A stretch of 64,000 bases of DNA. It comes from Macrothele yani. Lineage: Eukaryota; Arthropoda; Arachnida; Araneae; Macrothelidae. The notes under the pieces were generated by a model. The model made no database searches. It saw nothing but the letters and a program-made list of their open reading frames with translations, and was not told the origin of the DNA. The translations under genes and the position numbers were made by a program. The stretch is from NCBI GenBank assembly GCA_039090855.1, contig CM077006.1, positions 53,019,336-53,083,335 of the forward strand, in the 5' to 3' direction. Below, one piece after another: positions 1-10,750 of the stretch; positions within the stretch are counted from its first letter, which is position 1, and every line of letters begins with the position of its first letter.

Positions 1-410
1 AGAATTTTTGTGTTAGTCCAATCAGGAGTTACATGATTTTTGATACAATGTTGTATTAATGAAGTTTTTTCATCTTTTCTTGTCCAGTTCGTAATATGTT
101 CATTTAATCTAGTCAAAAATCTTCTACGCGTACTTCCGATATATACTTTGTCTTTTTGGTTATCATCCGTAACTGTTGGAATGACATAAACTCCAGATTT
201 ATTTAGAATTGATCTATTATTAGTAGTAGTAAGTATGCTTCCATTGTCAATAACTGTTTCTGCGATGTTAATATTGTTGTTGTAACATTCTTTTTTTAAA
301 ATAGTACTAATAGGAGGTAAGTATGGAAATTTTCCATAATATTGCTGTATTTCTTTTTTAATGTTATTATCGAAACGATGTATATTGGCCGTAATGTTGT
401 TATATAAAGA
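1..410 (-). repeat. Inverted partial copy of the Penelope-like element
   Basis: This segment is the reverse complement of 2425-2834, position for position without an indel in the parts I compared. It therefore holds an inverted piece of the GIY-YIG part of the element at 472-3698. The copy starts at the window edge, so its outer end is unknown. Inverted, truncated partner copies are characteristic of Penelope-like insertions. The near-identity implies a recent event. Confidence 0.92.
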
Positions 411-471
411 TGAACTTGTATAACGTGTGAAACAGTATTTACAGACATTTAATGTCAACCGAATTAGAATA
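411..471 (+). repeat. 61-bp direct repeat, left copy
   Basis: The 61 bases here recur at 3699-3759. The right copy is continuous with Tc1 sequence, so this is duplicated target DNA flanking the Penelope-like element. It is far longer than an ordinary target-site duplication. The inverted fragment 1-410 abuts its left side. Confidence 0.9.
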
Positions 472-528
472 TCGTAGCCATGTAAAAAGTATGTTCATCG
501 CAACTTAGCGAAAATTGAACAACGATAT

Positions 529-3027
529 ATGTCATATACAACTGGAGATACAATATATATAAGCTTAGTGCAGAGGTTTTTTCCCCTTTGTCTTGTTCTA
601 GCCCTTAGTAATATGTTATCAAGGTATATTGCGCAAGATATTCGTATTTTTAAAAAGAATAGAATTAAACTTTGCAAAGAAATTGAACATCTGAACTTCC
701 TAACTACTTGTAAGAATAATAATATTACGCCTAAATTTCTTCAAATTAGGGTTAACCCTATCAACTACAAAGATCGTAATATCATTGAAACATGCGAGCT
801 GAAGAGATTAAGAGCTATAATTCGCAGTAAACGCAAAGATATCGATAAACTAAGTGTGAAAAACTACGAACTGTACAATCAGTGTATACAGTATGAAGAC
901 AAGGACAACAAGATTATGATTGAGTTTATAAAACTGTATGCAATTTTGGACAGACAGCAAGAAAAGTGTAAACTAAAACACTTTCGTAAAATTGAAAATC
1001 TAATAAATGACAAGCACCAGAAAAACCATAGAATAGAGATTAATAATCAAAATCTTTATATTAATGAATCTAGTTTAGAACTATCAAATCTGCAAATGAA
1101 AGCACTAGAAAGAGGTATAAGGTTTGCATATCGACAAAAAGTGCCAAAAACGGAATACCTCATTCCGCAAATTGAGAACGTCATCCAAAAATTGCCTAAT
1201 GCAAATAAAAACCCTACAAGATTTAAAATGGTCCGTGCTATCAACAACATGTACAACACCAATGAAAATACAAGAATCACATATGAGCGCGAAGCCCTAA
1301 TGGAGTTGAGAAATAACCCTGCTATAAAGTGTATTATGGCGGACAAATCTAAGCAGATTGTCATCTTAAATACAGATGAATATAATAACAAGATGACAGA
1401 AGCAATCAATAAGTTGAATGCCATCATGGTCAATAAGGACCCAGTTGACAGTATAATTAGGAACTTGGCTAATATAAAAAATCACAGTGACTTACCTACA
1501 ATTATTAAAAGCAAATGTATTCCACCAGTAGGTGCTTGTACACCAAATATTTTTGGTAAAATAAAAACACATAAGACTGGCGAACCTATTAGGCCTATTG
1601 TTAATAAGAATTTATCTCCTACTATTAACTTAGAGAGATCACTATTTAACTACATCAAACCATTCTACAATAGCCATGAAGCCAGTATTACTAATGCTAC
1701 TGAAGTTACCAACAAGTTAAAAACAATTAAAACCTCCAATTTCACAATGGCCAGTTTAGATGTCATCTCTTTATATCCCAATACTCCAACAGATGTCGCT
1801 ATTGACTTAATTAATTCCAGATTGGATGAAGAAAATCTTACTGATAAAGTCAGAAACAGTATTGTATCTGCATTATCTTTTATTGCAAATAATAATTATT
1901 TCACATTTAATGGGATAATTTATAAACAGCAATATGGCGCCCCTATGGGGTCCCCAATTTCAGGGCTACTGGCCGAAGTCGTTCTGCAAGATATTGAAAA
2001 CTGTATATTAGATCATTCTAATATATACTTACCATATGTATATCTCCGATATGTAGATGATATTTTACTGTTTTGGCAGCACTCCAATCTTGAAATGGAT
2101 AATTTCATTGCTAAATTTAACAATTGTTATCAATCTATACAGGTTAGTAAAGAAATTGAGGTTAATGGCCAGCTAAACTTCTTGGATATATCTATATAAA
2201 AGGATAACGGAATTATAGAATATTCTGTATACCGGAAGCCATCATATGTACAGGCAATTATCCCAAGAGATTCTACACACCCTTGGAAATATAAGACTGC
2301 AGCATTCCGCTTTTATATTAAAAGAGCAATGACACACTCATCCAATAAAGAATTGGAGATCAAAGAGCTGAAATGGATTAAAAAAACTGCAGAAGAATTT
2401 GGATATAGTAAAGCATTAGTCAAATCTTTATATAACAACATTACGGCCAATATACATCGTTTCGATAATAACATTAAAAAAGAAATACAGCAATATTATG
2501 GAAAATTTCCATACTTACCTCCTATTAGTACTATTTTAAAAAAAGAATGTTACAACAACAATATTAACATCGCAGAAACAGTTATTGACAATGGAAGCAT
2601 ACTTACTACTACTAATAATAGATCAATTCTAAATAAATCTGGAGTTTATGTCATTCCAACAGTTACGGATGATAACCAAAAAGACAAAGTATATATCGGA
2701 AGTACGCGTAGAAGATTTTTGACTAGATTAAATGAACATATTACGAACTGGACAAGAAAAGATGAAAAAACTTCATTAATACAACATTGTATCAAAAATC
2801 ATGTAACTCCTGATTGGACTAACACAAAAATTCTAACATCACATAGATCACATGCCCAGATTCTAACCTCCGAGGCTGTAGTCATTGAGAAAACCAAAAG
2901 ATACAACTGTAACGTTAATAATCCAGTGGAGCTTCACTTTGCATGGAGATACCTTATTGAACAGGAGAGGAAACATTTCAAGAGGAAAAATATTAACAAA
3001 AAACATGTGACATCAAATATTACTTAA
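529..3027 (+). pseudogene. Penelope-like RT / GIY-YIG polyprotein, one in-frame stop
   Basis: One reading frame of about 832 codons is broken only by TAA at 2197-2199. The frame continues without a shift from 2200, and the apparent second ORF at 2329 is its continuation. The first 556 residues carry the reverse transcriptase, with GKIKTHK and RPI boxes, a PMGSPISG box and the catalytic YVDD (in LRYVDDILLFW, near residue 505). After the stop come RT-thumb-like sequence and, near the C-terminus, a GIY-YIG nuclease: GVYVIP, then VYIGSTRRRFLTRLNEH. The start at 529 is the first ATG of the frame. A single base change would explain the stop. The family is known to prime from nicked DNA; activity of this copy is unlikely because the nuclease is separated. 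Confidence 0.9.
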
Positions 3028-3210
3028 AAATACAGTTGAATATTTCTACGTAAAAGCTACTAGTATATTTTTGTTTGACTACAGATGGCGACACCATTGA
3101 TATGTGCAGTTGAACCTAAATCATGATGCGCAAATATCTACATGACAGGGCTGAACATACATTGGGGTTAGGCTGCATACCTGAGCGAGTGAGTGCGGTG
3201 ATCTTATTGT

Positions 3211-3277
3211 CCGTGCACCTACCACTGATGATGGCTATAAATTGTAGCAGAAACTAGTTTGGTGCTTCGCATTCGGG
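3211..3277 (+). ncRNA. Candidate type I hammerhead ribozyme in the Penelope-like 3' region
   Basis: The core boxes are in the right order: CTGATGA at 3225-3231 and GAAA at 3250-3253, then a very short stem III (A-C..G-T, 3253-3258) and a T at the expected cleavage position 3259. Stem I is ACCA (3221-3224) with TGGT (3260-3263), extended beyond an internal loop by CCG (3211-3213) with CGG. Stem II pairs GCTA (3234-3237) with TAGC (3245-3248), with one bulged G. Hammerheads with minimal helix III are reported for Penelope-like terminal repeats, where dimers self-cleave. The bulge in stem II is the weak point. Confidence 0.55.
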
Positions 3278-3698
3278 AGATTTGTATGTTTGTATTTTCT
3301 TTTTCAAGATTGTTTATTTTTGAGATTTTGGCAAAAGTATAATTCATCTTTGGTTTTCATTATGTATCAGGATGCTTCGCAGTCAAGATTGTCTCCTCTT
3401 CAGGATTGTAGTTCGTTTTTAAAAAAATTCAACAAGGTTTTATTCAGTTTCTTATTTCATCGATGTTAAAAGATTTTTTTGCATTGTAAAAAATTCATCT
3501 TGTTTAATTTTATCTGGTGCAGATTTTACAATATCATGAATTTTAACTTCACAATTGAAAGAATTCACATTCTTGGATGACGCACATATGAAGCACCTAC
3601 AGCCACTATAAATATTGTACGTATAGATACTTATTATTATTATACTTGACTTCAATTGCCAATACTACGTTAATGTCCTTTTGCAATCTCCCGATAGC

Positions 3699-3759
3699 TG
3701 AACTTGTATAACGTGTGAAACAGTATTTACAGACATTTAATGTCAACCGAATTAGAATA
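3699..3759 (+). repeat. 61-bp direct repeat, right copy
   Basis: This is identical to 411-471 and continuous with the Tc1 relic that follows, so it marks the right boundary of the Penelope-like insertion. Confidence 0.9.
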
Positions 3760-4034
3760 AGGAGTGTAGTCCCCACTTTGGCCGATACATCGTTGAATCC
3801 AACGTGCATAGAATCAATGAGAATCCGAATAGAATCCTGGGGTATCGTGGACCATGTGGTGTTGATCCGAGTCCACAGTTCATCTTCATTTTGCGGGGGT
3901 AGGAGGGTACTCAACCGACGTCCAATCGTGTACCACAGATGCTCGATGGACGAGAGGTCGGGGGATCGTGCTGGCCACAGGAATATCCGCACACTGTGTA
4001 AACCATTCAGGCTGATCCAAGCGGTATGCGGCAA
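3760..4034 (-). pseudogene. Tc1-type transposase, C-terminal fragment
   Basis: Read on the minus strand, this fragment contains PHTAWISLN, WPARSPDLSSIEHLW (the third catalytic acidic residue of the DDE triad is the E) and a helical tail. It lacks the N-terminal HTH domains and the first catalytic residue. Its upstream side is cut by the foldback element at 4043 and its downstream side by the Penelope-like element. It is therefore the oldest layer here. The continuation past the foldback element, at 29624 and beyond, shows no clear transposase, so this copy was already truncated or rearranged. Confidence 0.8.
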
Positions 4035-4042
4035 ACCCACAC
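4035..4042. repeat. Target-site duplication of the foldback element (left)
   Basis: ACCCACAC at 4035-4042 recurs at 29616-29623 directly outside the two termini (ggttctacgtcaatt on the left; the complement ggtgtcacgtcaatt on the right). MULE-type transposons make 8-11 bp duplications, usually 9; here 8 of the 9 flanking bases match. Confidence 0.7.
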
Positions 4043-4048
4043 GGTTCT

Positions 4049-4135
4049 ACGTCAATTCGTCGCGTGCGTCAATTCGTCGACTGCGACGATTCGTCGCGCG
4101 TCAATTCGTCGCATACGTCAATTCCGCGCGTTTAC
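4049..4135 (+). repeat. Terminal minisatellite of the foldback element, left end
   Basis: Short units built on CGTCAATTCGTCG with variable spacers are repeated about five times. The first 34 or so bases match the complement of the right end (29577-29610) exactly. The array is shorter than on the right (29398-29610), as expected if unit number varies by slippage. Confidence 0.9.
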
Positions 4136-4280
4136 AGATTTTGGTTACATACAAAACGAATGCAGGAAAACGTACGATTTCGAACGTCTTGCTCCCTGAT
4201 CAAATTTATAAAGTTTGGACACTCTCAGACAGGATAGGAATATTACGTTTTTCTTTGGCGCTAAAAATATTAGAGGGTAA
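4136..4280 (+). repeat. Unique subterminal block of the foldback arm
   Basis: This block has no tandem structure. It matches, as an inverted copy, the stretch at about 29262-29400, including 'gatcaaatttataaagt' and 'attacgtttttctttgg'. It joins the terminal minisatellite to the 125-bp satellite in both arms and ties the two arms to one element. Confidence 0.85.
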
Positions 4281-6835
4281 ACGGTGTTTGGAACGGGGCA
4301 GGGGCCCGGTTGGTCAGAGCCCCCCATATACAAAATTTTCGTAAAATCTACAGTTTTCAATTCAGAACCACCAAATCTGGTATACTATCTCGTGGTATTC
4401 TAACTTAGACTGTAGACGGTTTTGGGTAGCGGTTGGAGAGGGGGCTTAGAGCCCCCCCCTCTACAGAATTACCGTAAAATATAGTTTTCAATTTAGAACT
4501 ACCAAATTTGGTATATTATCTCATGGTACTCTAACTTAGACGGTAGACGGTTTTTGGAACAGGTCAGGGGCCCGGCTGATCAGTTTTCAATTCAGAACCA
4601 CCAAATCAGGTATCCTATCTCATAGTACTCTAACTTAGACGGTTGTCGGTTTTTGGAACGGGTCAAGGCCCGAGGAGTCAGAGCCCCCCCCCTACATAAT
4701 ATTTTTTCGTAAAATCTAGTTTTCATTTCAGAACCATCAAATTTGGTATCATGAAACTCTAACTTAGACGCTAGACGGTTTTTGGAAGGGGTTGGAGCCC
4801 GCGGGGTCGGAGCCCCCCTTCATAAAAAAGTTCGTAAAATCTACAGTTTTCATCTTAGAACCACCAAATTTGGTATACTATCTTATGGTACTCTAACTTA
4901 GACGGCAGACCGTTTTTGGAACGGGTCAAGGCCCGGGGGTCAGAGCCCCCACATACAAACTTTTTTTTAAAAACTACAGTTTTCAATTCAGAATCACCTA
5001 ATCTGGTATACTATCTCGTGGTACTCTAACTTAGACGCTAGACGGTTTTTGGAAGGGGTTGGAGCCCGGGGGTCAGACCCCCGAATAAACCCTTTTTCGT
5101 AAAATCTACAGTTTGGTATACTATCTCATGGTACTCTAACTTAGACGCTGGACGGTTTTTGGAAGGGGTTGGAGCCCCTCCCTCAAAAAAAATTTCGTAA
5201 AATCTACAGTTTTCATCTTAGAACCACCAAATTTGGTATACTATCTTATGGTACTCTAACTTAGACGGCAGACCGTTTTTGGAACGGGTCAAGGCCCGGG
5301 GGTCAGAGCCCCCCACATACAAAATTTTCTTAAAAACTACAGTTTTCAATTCAGAACCACCTAATCTGGTATACTATCTCATGGTATTCTAACTTAGACG
5401 CTAGACGGTTTTTGGAAGGGGTTGGAGCCCGGGGGTCAGCCCCCCCCCGAATAAACACTTTTTCGTAAAATCTACAGTTTTCTATTTAGAACCACCAAAT
5501 TTGGTATACTATCTCATGGTACTCTAACTTAGACGCTAGACGGTTTTTGGAAGGGGTTGCAGCCCGGGGGTCGGCCCCCCTCATAAAAAATTTCGTAAAA
5601 TCTACAGTTTTCATCTTAGAACCACCAAATTTGGTATACTATCGTATGGTACTCTAACTTAGACGGCAGACCGTTTTTGGAGCGGGTCAAGGCCCGGGGG
5701 TCAGAGCCCCCACATACAAAATTTTCTTAAAAACTACAGTTTTCAATTCAGAACCATCTAATCTCGTATACTATCTCATGGTACTCTAACTTAGACACTA
5801 GACGGTTTTGGAAGGGGTTGGAGCCCGGGGGTCAGACCCCCACATACAAAATTTTCTTAAAAACTACAGTTTTCAATTCAGAACCACCAAATCTGGTATA
5901 CTATCGCATGGTACTCTAACTTAGACGCTAGACGATTTTTGAAGGGGTTGTAGCCCGGGGGGTCAGCCCCCCCATATAAAAATTTGCAAAATCTACAGTT
6001 TTCAATTTAGAACCACCAAATTTGATATACTATCTCATGGTACTCTAACTTAGACGACAGACCGTTTTTGGAACGGGTAAAGGTCCGTGGGGTCAGAGCC
6101 CCCCACATAGAAAATTATTTTAAAAACTACAGTTTTCAATTCAGAACCACCAAATCTGGTATACTATCTCATGGTACTCTAACTTAGACGCTAGACGGTT
6201 TTTGGAAGGGGTTGGAGCCCAGGGGTAAGAGCCCCCCCCATAAAAATGCCCCGTAAAATCTACAGTTTTCAATTTAGAACCACCAGATCTGGTATACTAT
6301 CTCATGGTACTCTAACTTAGACGCTAGACGATTTTGGAAGGGGGTTGCAGATTTTTTTGTGAAGGGGGTAAGGACCCCTTTCATAAAAAATTGCAAAATC
6401 TAGTTTTCAATTTAGAACCACCAAATTTGGTATACTATCTCATGGTACTTTAACTTAGACGGTCGACGGTTTTTGGGACGGGTCAAGACCCTGAGTGTCG
6501 GAGCCCCCCCCCCACCGCACACATACTCAGACATACAACATTTTCTTAAAAACTACAGTTTTCAATTCAGAAACACCAAATTTGCTATCATGAAACTCTA
6601 ACTTAGACGCTAGACGGTTTTGGAATAGGTTGGAACCCCGGGGTGAGAGCCCCTCCCCCTCCTCATAAAAATTTCGTAAAATCTACAGTTTTCAATTTAG
6701 GACAACCAGATTTGGTATACTACTTATGGTTATCTAACTTGGACGGTAGACGGTTTTTGGAAGGGGTCGGGGCTCGGGTCAAGGTAGCCCCACGCAAAAT
6801 TTTCGTAAAAAGTTCCGTTTTTTACTCTTAAGAAT
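4281..6835 (+). repeat. ~125-bp satellite array, left arm
   Basis: About twenty tandem units share the cores 'tctacagttttcaattta', 'gaaccaccaaatttggtat', 'ctctaacttagacg' and 'cggtttttggaaggggttgg', each followed by a C/G-rich run of variable length. Unit variants alternate (for example 'gacgctagacgg' and 'gacggcagaccg'), suggesting higher-order duplication of two or three units. The same satellite is in reverse orientation at 13500-15908 and 28646-29270. No protein coding is supported; ORFs here are chance products of the repeat. Confidence 0.95.
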
Positions 6836-7424
6836 ACCCTATCTACGTTGTAAGGCGCTCTTTGGCCCTTTGAGGGCCTTGCACCATAAACCATCAACCA
6901 ACCAACTAACCAACCTACGGTCTAAGTTAGGGACTGTAGATAACAATAAAGTGCAAAAATATGCGTTTAATGGTGTATTAAAAACACAAATCTATATAGT
7001 TTAGCTTTCACTACCAACGAGCGGCTTATCAGAAAGAAATATAATGTAATGTAAACAGAGAGTTCCAGATATTCAAAATTCAAAACGGTAAGAAAAAGAT
7101 GATCAATGCCAATGTGAAGTCGTATGCATGCGACATCACATAGGTACATTGCATTTCTGTGTCGCGGGATTCACAGAAGCACACGCCAGATGTACGGCAG
7201 TTCTATAGATGTCTCCTTTCTAGGAGACATCTAGGTAAGTATTCCCATTCCTTTTTCTTTCTTTTTTTGTTTCGCAAAATTAAATTAACTAAATCAAAAA
7301 ATTTAAAATAAGTTTACTGGAAAATTGCAGGAATATCTTTTCATTCATTAACTTTCACCCGCTGAACTTGGTGATTCCACAAATAGTAATATGTACCTGG
7401 CAAATAACTGGTATCCCTGCTAGT
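6836..7424 (+). repeat. Inner left arm of the foldback element, first part
   Basis: This is non-satellite arm sequence matching the complement of 13165-13510. Shared landmarks are 'aacaataaagtgcaaaaat', 'tttaatacacca/tggtgtattaaa', 'ttcacccgctgaacttggt' and 'ccctgctagtac'. It holds no credible ORF. It ends where a 0.95-kb insertion absent from the right arm begins. Confidence 0.85.
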
Positions 7425-8380
7425 ACAAATTATATTAATGATTTATTTGCGTCCAGTTCAATCTAGTATGTTCATAAGAGCGTTTGGGGCCGTATGAAAA
7501 ATACATTTCAACGTGTGCCGCTACGACGGCGGAGTGATCTAGGCGCTGTCTTCTGACCACTTGTCGAGAAGGATCCTGGTTCAAATCCCGGTGAATCATG
7601 GACGTTGTGCTTGACTTCTGGCACTGGCTGTCCCCCTTCCCAGGAACCAGTGACCCAAAATTGGGAACGTCCGACTGCTTATAGCCCACTGAATTGATCA
7701 CGGTGGTCGTTAACCCCCCCCCCCCAAAAAAAAGATTGCGACGTGTCCATTGCTATTTGTTGTGGACCGTACAAAAAGTATGTTTTTGATATCAACGTGT
7801 CCACTTCCATGTAGGCTGGCCATAAAATGTTAGGGGACCGTACAAAATTGCACTTTTGTTTTCACCTTGTCAGCGCTTCGGTATATGGTTGAAGTATACG
7901 TATATATAGTTGGGCCATTTCAGCACGTAGTTTGGGAAGCCGCGGATGGCTTAGTGGTTAGTGTTTCAGACTATCGATGCTGGGTCCCCAGGTTCAAGCC
8001 TCGGCTGATCTTTCAGAGATGGTGTGATTTACTAACAATCGCTGAATATCCGCCGTGCATCGGACGAGCACGTTAAGTGACGGCCCCCAGGCTGGACCCA
8101 CTGGTAAAATGGGTATCCTTTCCTATGCCCCCCTGAAATTCTCTCACCCATCTATGTGCAATATCGTACTTGTACGGTGGCGCCATCTACTGTACTCTAA
8201 TTTCACTACAAACTGTTCTGTCAAAGTCGCTAGACTTGCTCTCATTCCTTCCGTTTCTGTGTCCTGCCCAAAAGGCGATCTCGCTGTAGGTGGCTGGGAC
8301 CTAAACTCTACTCACTGTGGACGGAAGTCCTACAAGAAAATGGCAAATACTGTACTGGACACGTAGTTTGGTTTATAGAG
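7425..8380 (+). mobile_element. Insertion in the left arm, with tRNA-derived SINE-like parts
   Basis: The right arm runs directly from its 'ctgctagtaagaac' to 'gataatgttacac', whereas the left arm has about 950 extra bases between the equivalent sites. The insert contains two tRNA-like pieces (about 7515-7600 with a B-box-like GGTTCAAATCCC, and 7938-8009). It also has three degenerate copies of a 'gaccgtacaaaa...caacgtgtcca' unit. The boundaries are accurate only to about 10 bp and I do not recognise the family. Confidence 0.65.
7938..8009 (+). pseudogene. tRNA-like head of a SINE
   Basis: 'ggatggcttagtggttagtg' resembles a polymerase III A box and 'ggttcaagcctcggctg' a B box at tRNA-like spacing, with an acceptor-like GCCGcGG at the start. 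The 3' body continues to about 8365 without a tRNA 3' end, so it is a tRNA-derived SINE rather than a functional tRNA gene. Confidence 0.6.
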
Positions 8381-9260
8381 AAAATCAAGATAATGTTACA
8401 TTTTTACTCAGCTACAACACATTAATCCCAAAGGCTATTTGTTGAAATCTTTAATCAGCCGTGCTCATATTCACAACGTTAACATAACATGTCAAGTTAT
8501 TAATATTGCAGTTTTACCCTGTCACAAAACTTTAGTTACAAGACCTTAGGCGTAAACTTTTTTAGGTATTTTTAGTCCGACGTATTCATAAGGTTTCGAT
8601 AACATGCCAAGGTTATGGTACTGCGTTTTGACTGAGGCACAAAAATTAATAAACAGGCCTTAAGCCTTTTTATCAGTTTTCAATCAACCGTGCTCATATA
8701 CATAAAATTTTCAGAGAAAGTCAAGTTTACTGTGTTGCGCATTTACTCGAGTACAAAACTATAAACAGCCATTAACTTTCACCCGCTGAACTTGGTGATT
8801 CCTCAATTCATTAATTAACAAGTCTTTTAAGTGATTGTATGCTATGGTCATATTGATAATGTTTGATGACAAGTCAGGTTAATGATGTTGCACTTATTAA
8901 AGACTTAAAAAGGTGTAGAGGATAGTAATTATTATTTGAAGTCCAAGTAAAAGCTCATTTTTAACTTGACTTGTCATGAAATCCTTATGAATATGGCATT
9001 TATTTTGTTTTGTACATTTTACAAAGCGTATGCATTTTTTTTGGCATTTGTTTTATTTTGTGTTGTACTTGTTACATAGCGTTTCGCATTTTTGTAATGC
9101 TTGTGACTTGTGATTGCATTTTGAATTTTTATTTGTTTCACATTTTGGATTGCATTTTGAATTTTTATTTGTTTCACATTTTGGATTACTTTTTGACATT
9201 TTATGTTTTTGACATGCTATTTTGAAAATTTTGTCATTTTTAATTTTGCGTTGTGTTTTA
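8381..9260 (+). repeat. Inner left arm, second part (degenerate ~120-bp repeats and T-rich units)
   Basis: Several diverged units of about 120 bp carry 'gtgctcatat', 'catgtcaagttaataatgttgc', 'actcgagtacaaa' and 'aggccttaagcc'. They are mirrored at 12580-13140. The inner end (9000-9260) is T-rich, with a 39-bp unit repeated twice at about 9110-9190 ('tgcattttgaatttttattt'). It is mirrored by the A-rich stretch at 12280-12440. Confidence 0.75.
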
Positions 9261-9404
9261 CATTCTTGCATCTTCGGCGGAATTACATTCTTGAAAAATT
9301 CAAATACAAGTTAGTAAAAGGTATAATTCAATTAGTGAGAAATACCAGCACATTTTAGTAAAGGGTAGAATTATATGAAATTCTTCTTAAAAAGTCCAGC
9401 ATGT
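9261..9404. other. Loop edge of the foldback element
   Basis: A short AT-rich stretch between the arm and the transposase C-terminus. I see no feature in it. Confidence 0.4.
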
Positions 9405-10750
9405 TAACATTGTCTCTGTGCACCAAAGAAGTTCGAATTCCTTTTTATCTTGCCAGCGTTTCTCTTCTGGGTGGATTTGTAGGAATCTGTGCTATCCCTC
9501 TTTCGATTTTAGCCATAGTTGTTCTCTGCTCTTTCGCAATTTCACTGATTATTTCATACAGTCACAGTTTTTTCTCTCCCAGAATTGTATTCCAGCGTCT
9601 GTCTAATCTTTAAAGTTCGTTTTGTGTTCTGGGAAAGCCAAATAAATTGTTTTCACTTACTGACTAAATTGTTGGCGGAAACAGCGGAGGGCTTCTGCTC
9701 GGATTGTTTCTTCTGCTTCCACGAAATTTTCCAAGAACATAATTTTCCTCAAACCACTGAACTACAGAATCTGCATATTCTAGTAAAATTGATTTCACTT
9801 CTTCAAAAGCAGCTGGAATTTCATCAGATGAAAAAAATGCGAGTGCTTGCAAATGTCTGACTTTGAGAGCAAACTCACTGTTTTCCTTATATTCCAAGGC
9901 TATGCCAGAGGACGGATATTCCATTTGTGTGTATAACAACATTTGTGTGTGCTGCTTCCAAATTCCTTTTTAGCAGCATTATAACGGTAGCTATTTCAAA
10001 ATCTATTATTATGCGTATATTGTGGTGCAAGCTGAATATCATAGTCTGATGCATAGTCTTGTAAATCCTACAAAAATACTGTATAATAGTATTATATTCT
10101 TTATACTTGCTGGAAAGTAACCCATAAACTAGTGGGACAAGTCTGTGCATCTCTGGATTCGTTTCAACCATAGCATGAATGGAACATAATTGCCTAAAAA
10201 GGGTTGGACAAGTTTCAAATGTCCCATCCATAATCCAGAGGGTGCTTCTTTAAGCTTTCGTAAATTATTCTCTGTTAAAAATAAAATAATTCTTTGATGT
10301 CCAAATGCGCTATCTCTGCCAAGAAATTTTGCACCATCTTCTCCTGTAAATTTATTGGGGCATCGATCCGTTCTGAAGTCGTAGGCTCCGCAGGCATGTC
10401 TTGGCATGTCTTCTCTTTTTTACAACTTGCCTTAGTGCATCCATATTAGGCATGTAAGCTGCATTTACTGTAGCCATTGACGTTGTCACGGTTTGAATAA
10501 TTTGTGCAGGGGCTTCGTCCGTATTTCTCGCTCGTTCTTTTATTTGCGCTCTTGCAACAGCAACATGACTTTTCTCCGGTCTTGGAGCATGATTATGTGG
10601 TTTCTCATTGCGCATCCTGTGTTCATCTCCAATAAGAATAGTACTAGCAAAGCCAGTACAATTTCCATAATTTCTTTCAATACAGTGACAATACCGTAAA
10701 TCACCTCGCACTCTGTTATGGCAAAATAAATACCCTTTCCATTTCAGCAA
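9405..10750 (-). pseudogene. FLYWCH zinc-finger / MULE transposase, frameshifted
   Basis: On the minus strand the N-terminal piece (10750-10352) has a FLYWCH-like finger: GYLFCHNRVRGDLRYCHC, then CTGFAST and the HNHAP metal-binding pair. The usual YWxC tryptophan is H. The next frames (10407-10129 and 10231-9887) carry a MULE core: LWMDGTF/P..F.QL.SIHAMV, containing the first catalytic D, and IIIDFEIATVIML with the second. The third piece (9942-9664) has the C-terminal ALAF...AAFEEVK...WFEENYV and PPLFP motifs. A conserved-looking tail (KEQRTTMAKIERG) continues to about 9410. At least two frameshifts and one stop make it non-functional. Its place in the loop between long inverted arms assigns the element to the MULE/foldback group. 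Confidence 0.82.

Larger units (their letters stand above)
472..3698 (+). mobile_element. Penelope-like retroelement (EN+)
   Basis: A 3.2-kb element lies between the two 61-bp repeats. It encodes a reverse transcriptase followed by a GIY-YIG endonuclease, the domain order that defines endonuclease-bearing Penelope-like elements, which copy RNA into the genome by target-primed synthesis. The 3' noncoding part (3028-3698) holds a candidate hammerhead ribozyme and no other ORF I recognise. The insertion lies within a Tc1-type relic whose transposase fragment follows at 3760-4034. The single stop codon and the matching inverted partner indicate a young but probably inactive copy. Confidence 0.88.

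Noticed and set aside
9010..9271. Short ORFs with repeated FYLFHILD / KCETNKNSKCN peptides
   Set aside because: A 39-bp tandem duplication in T-rich foldback-arm sequence gives repeats in both strands; no evidence of coding.
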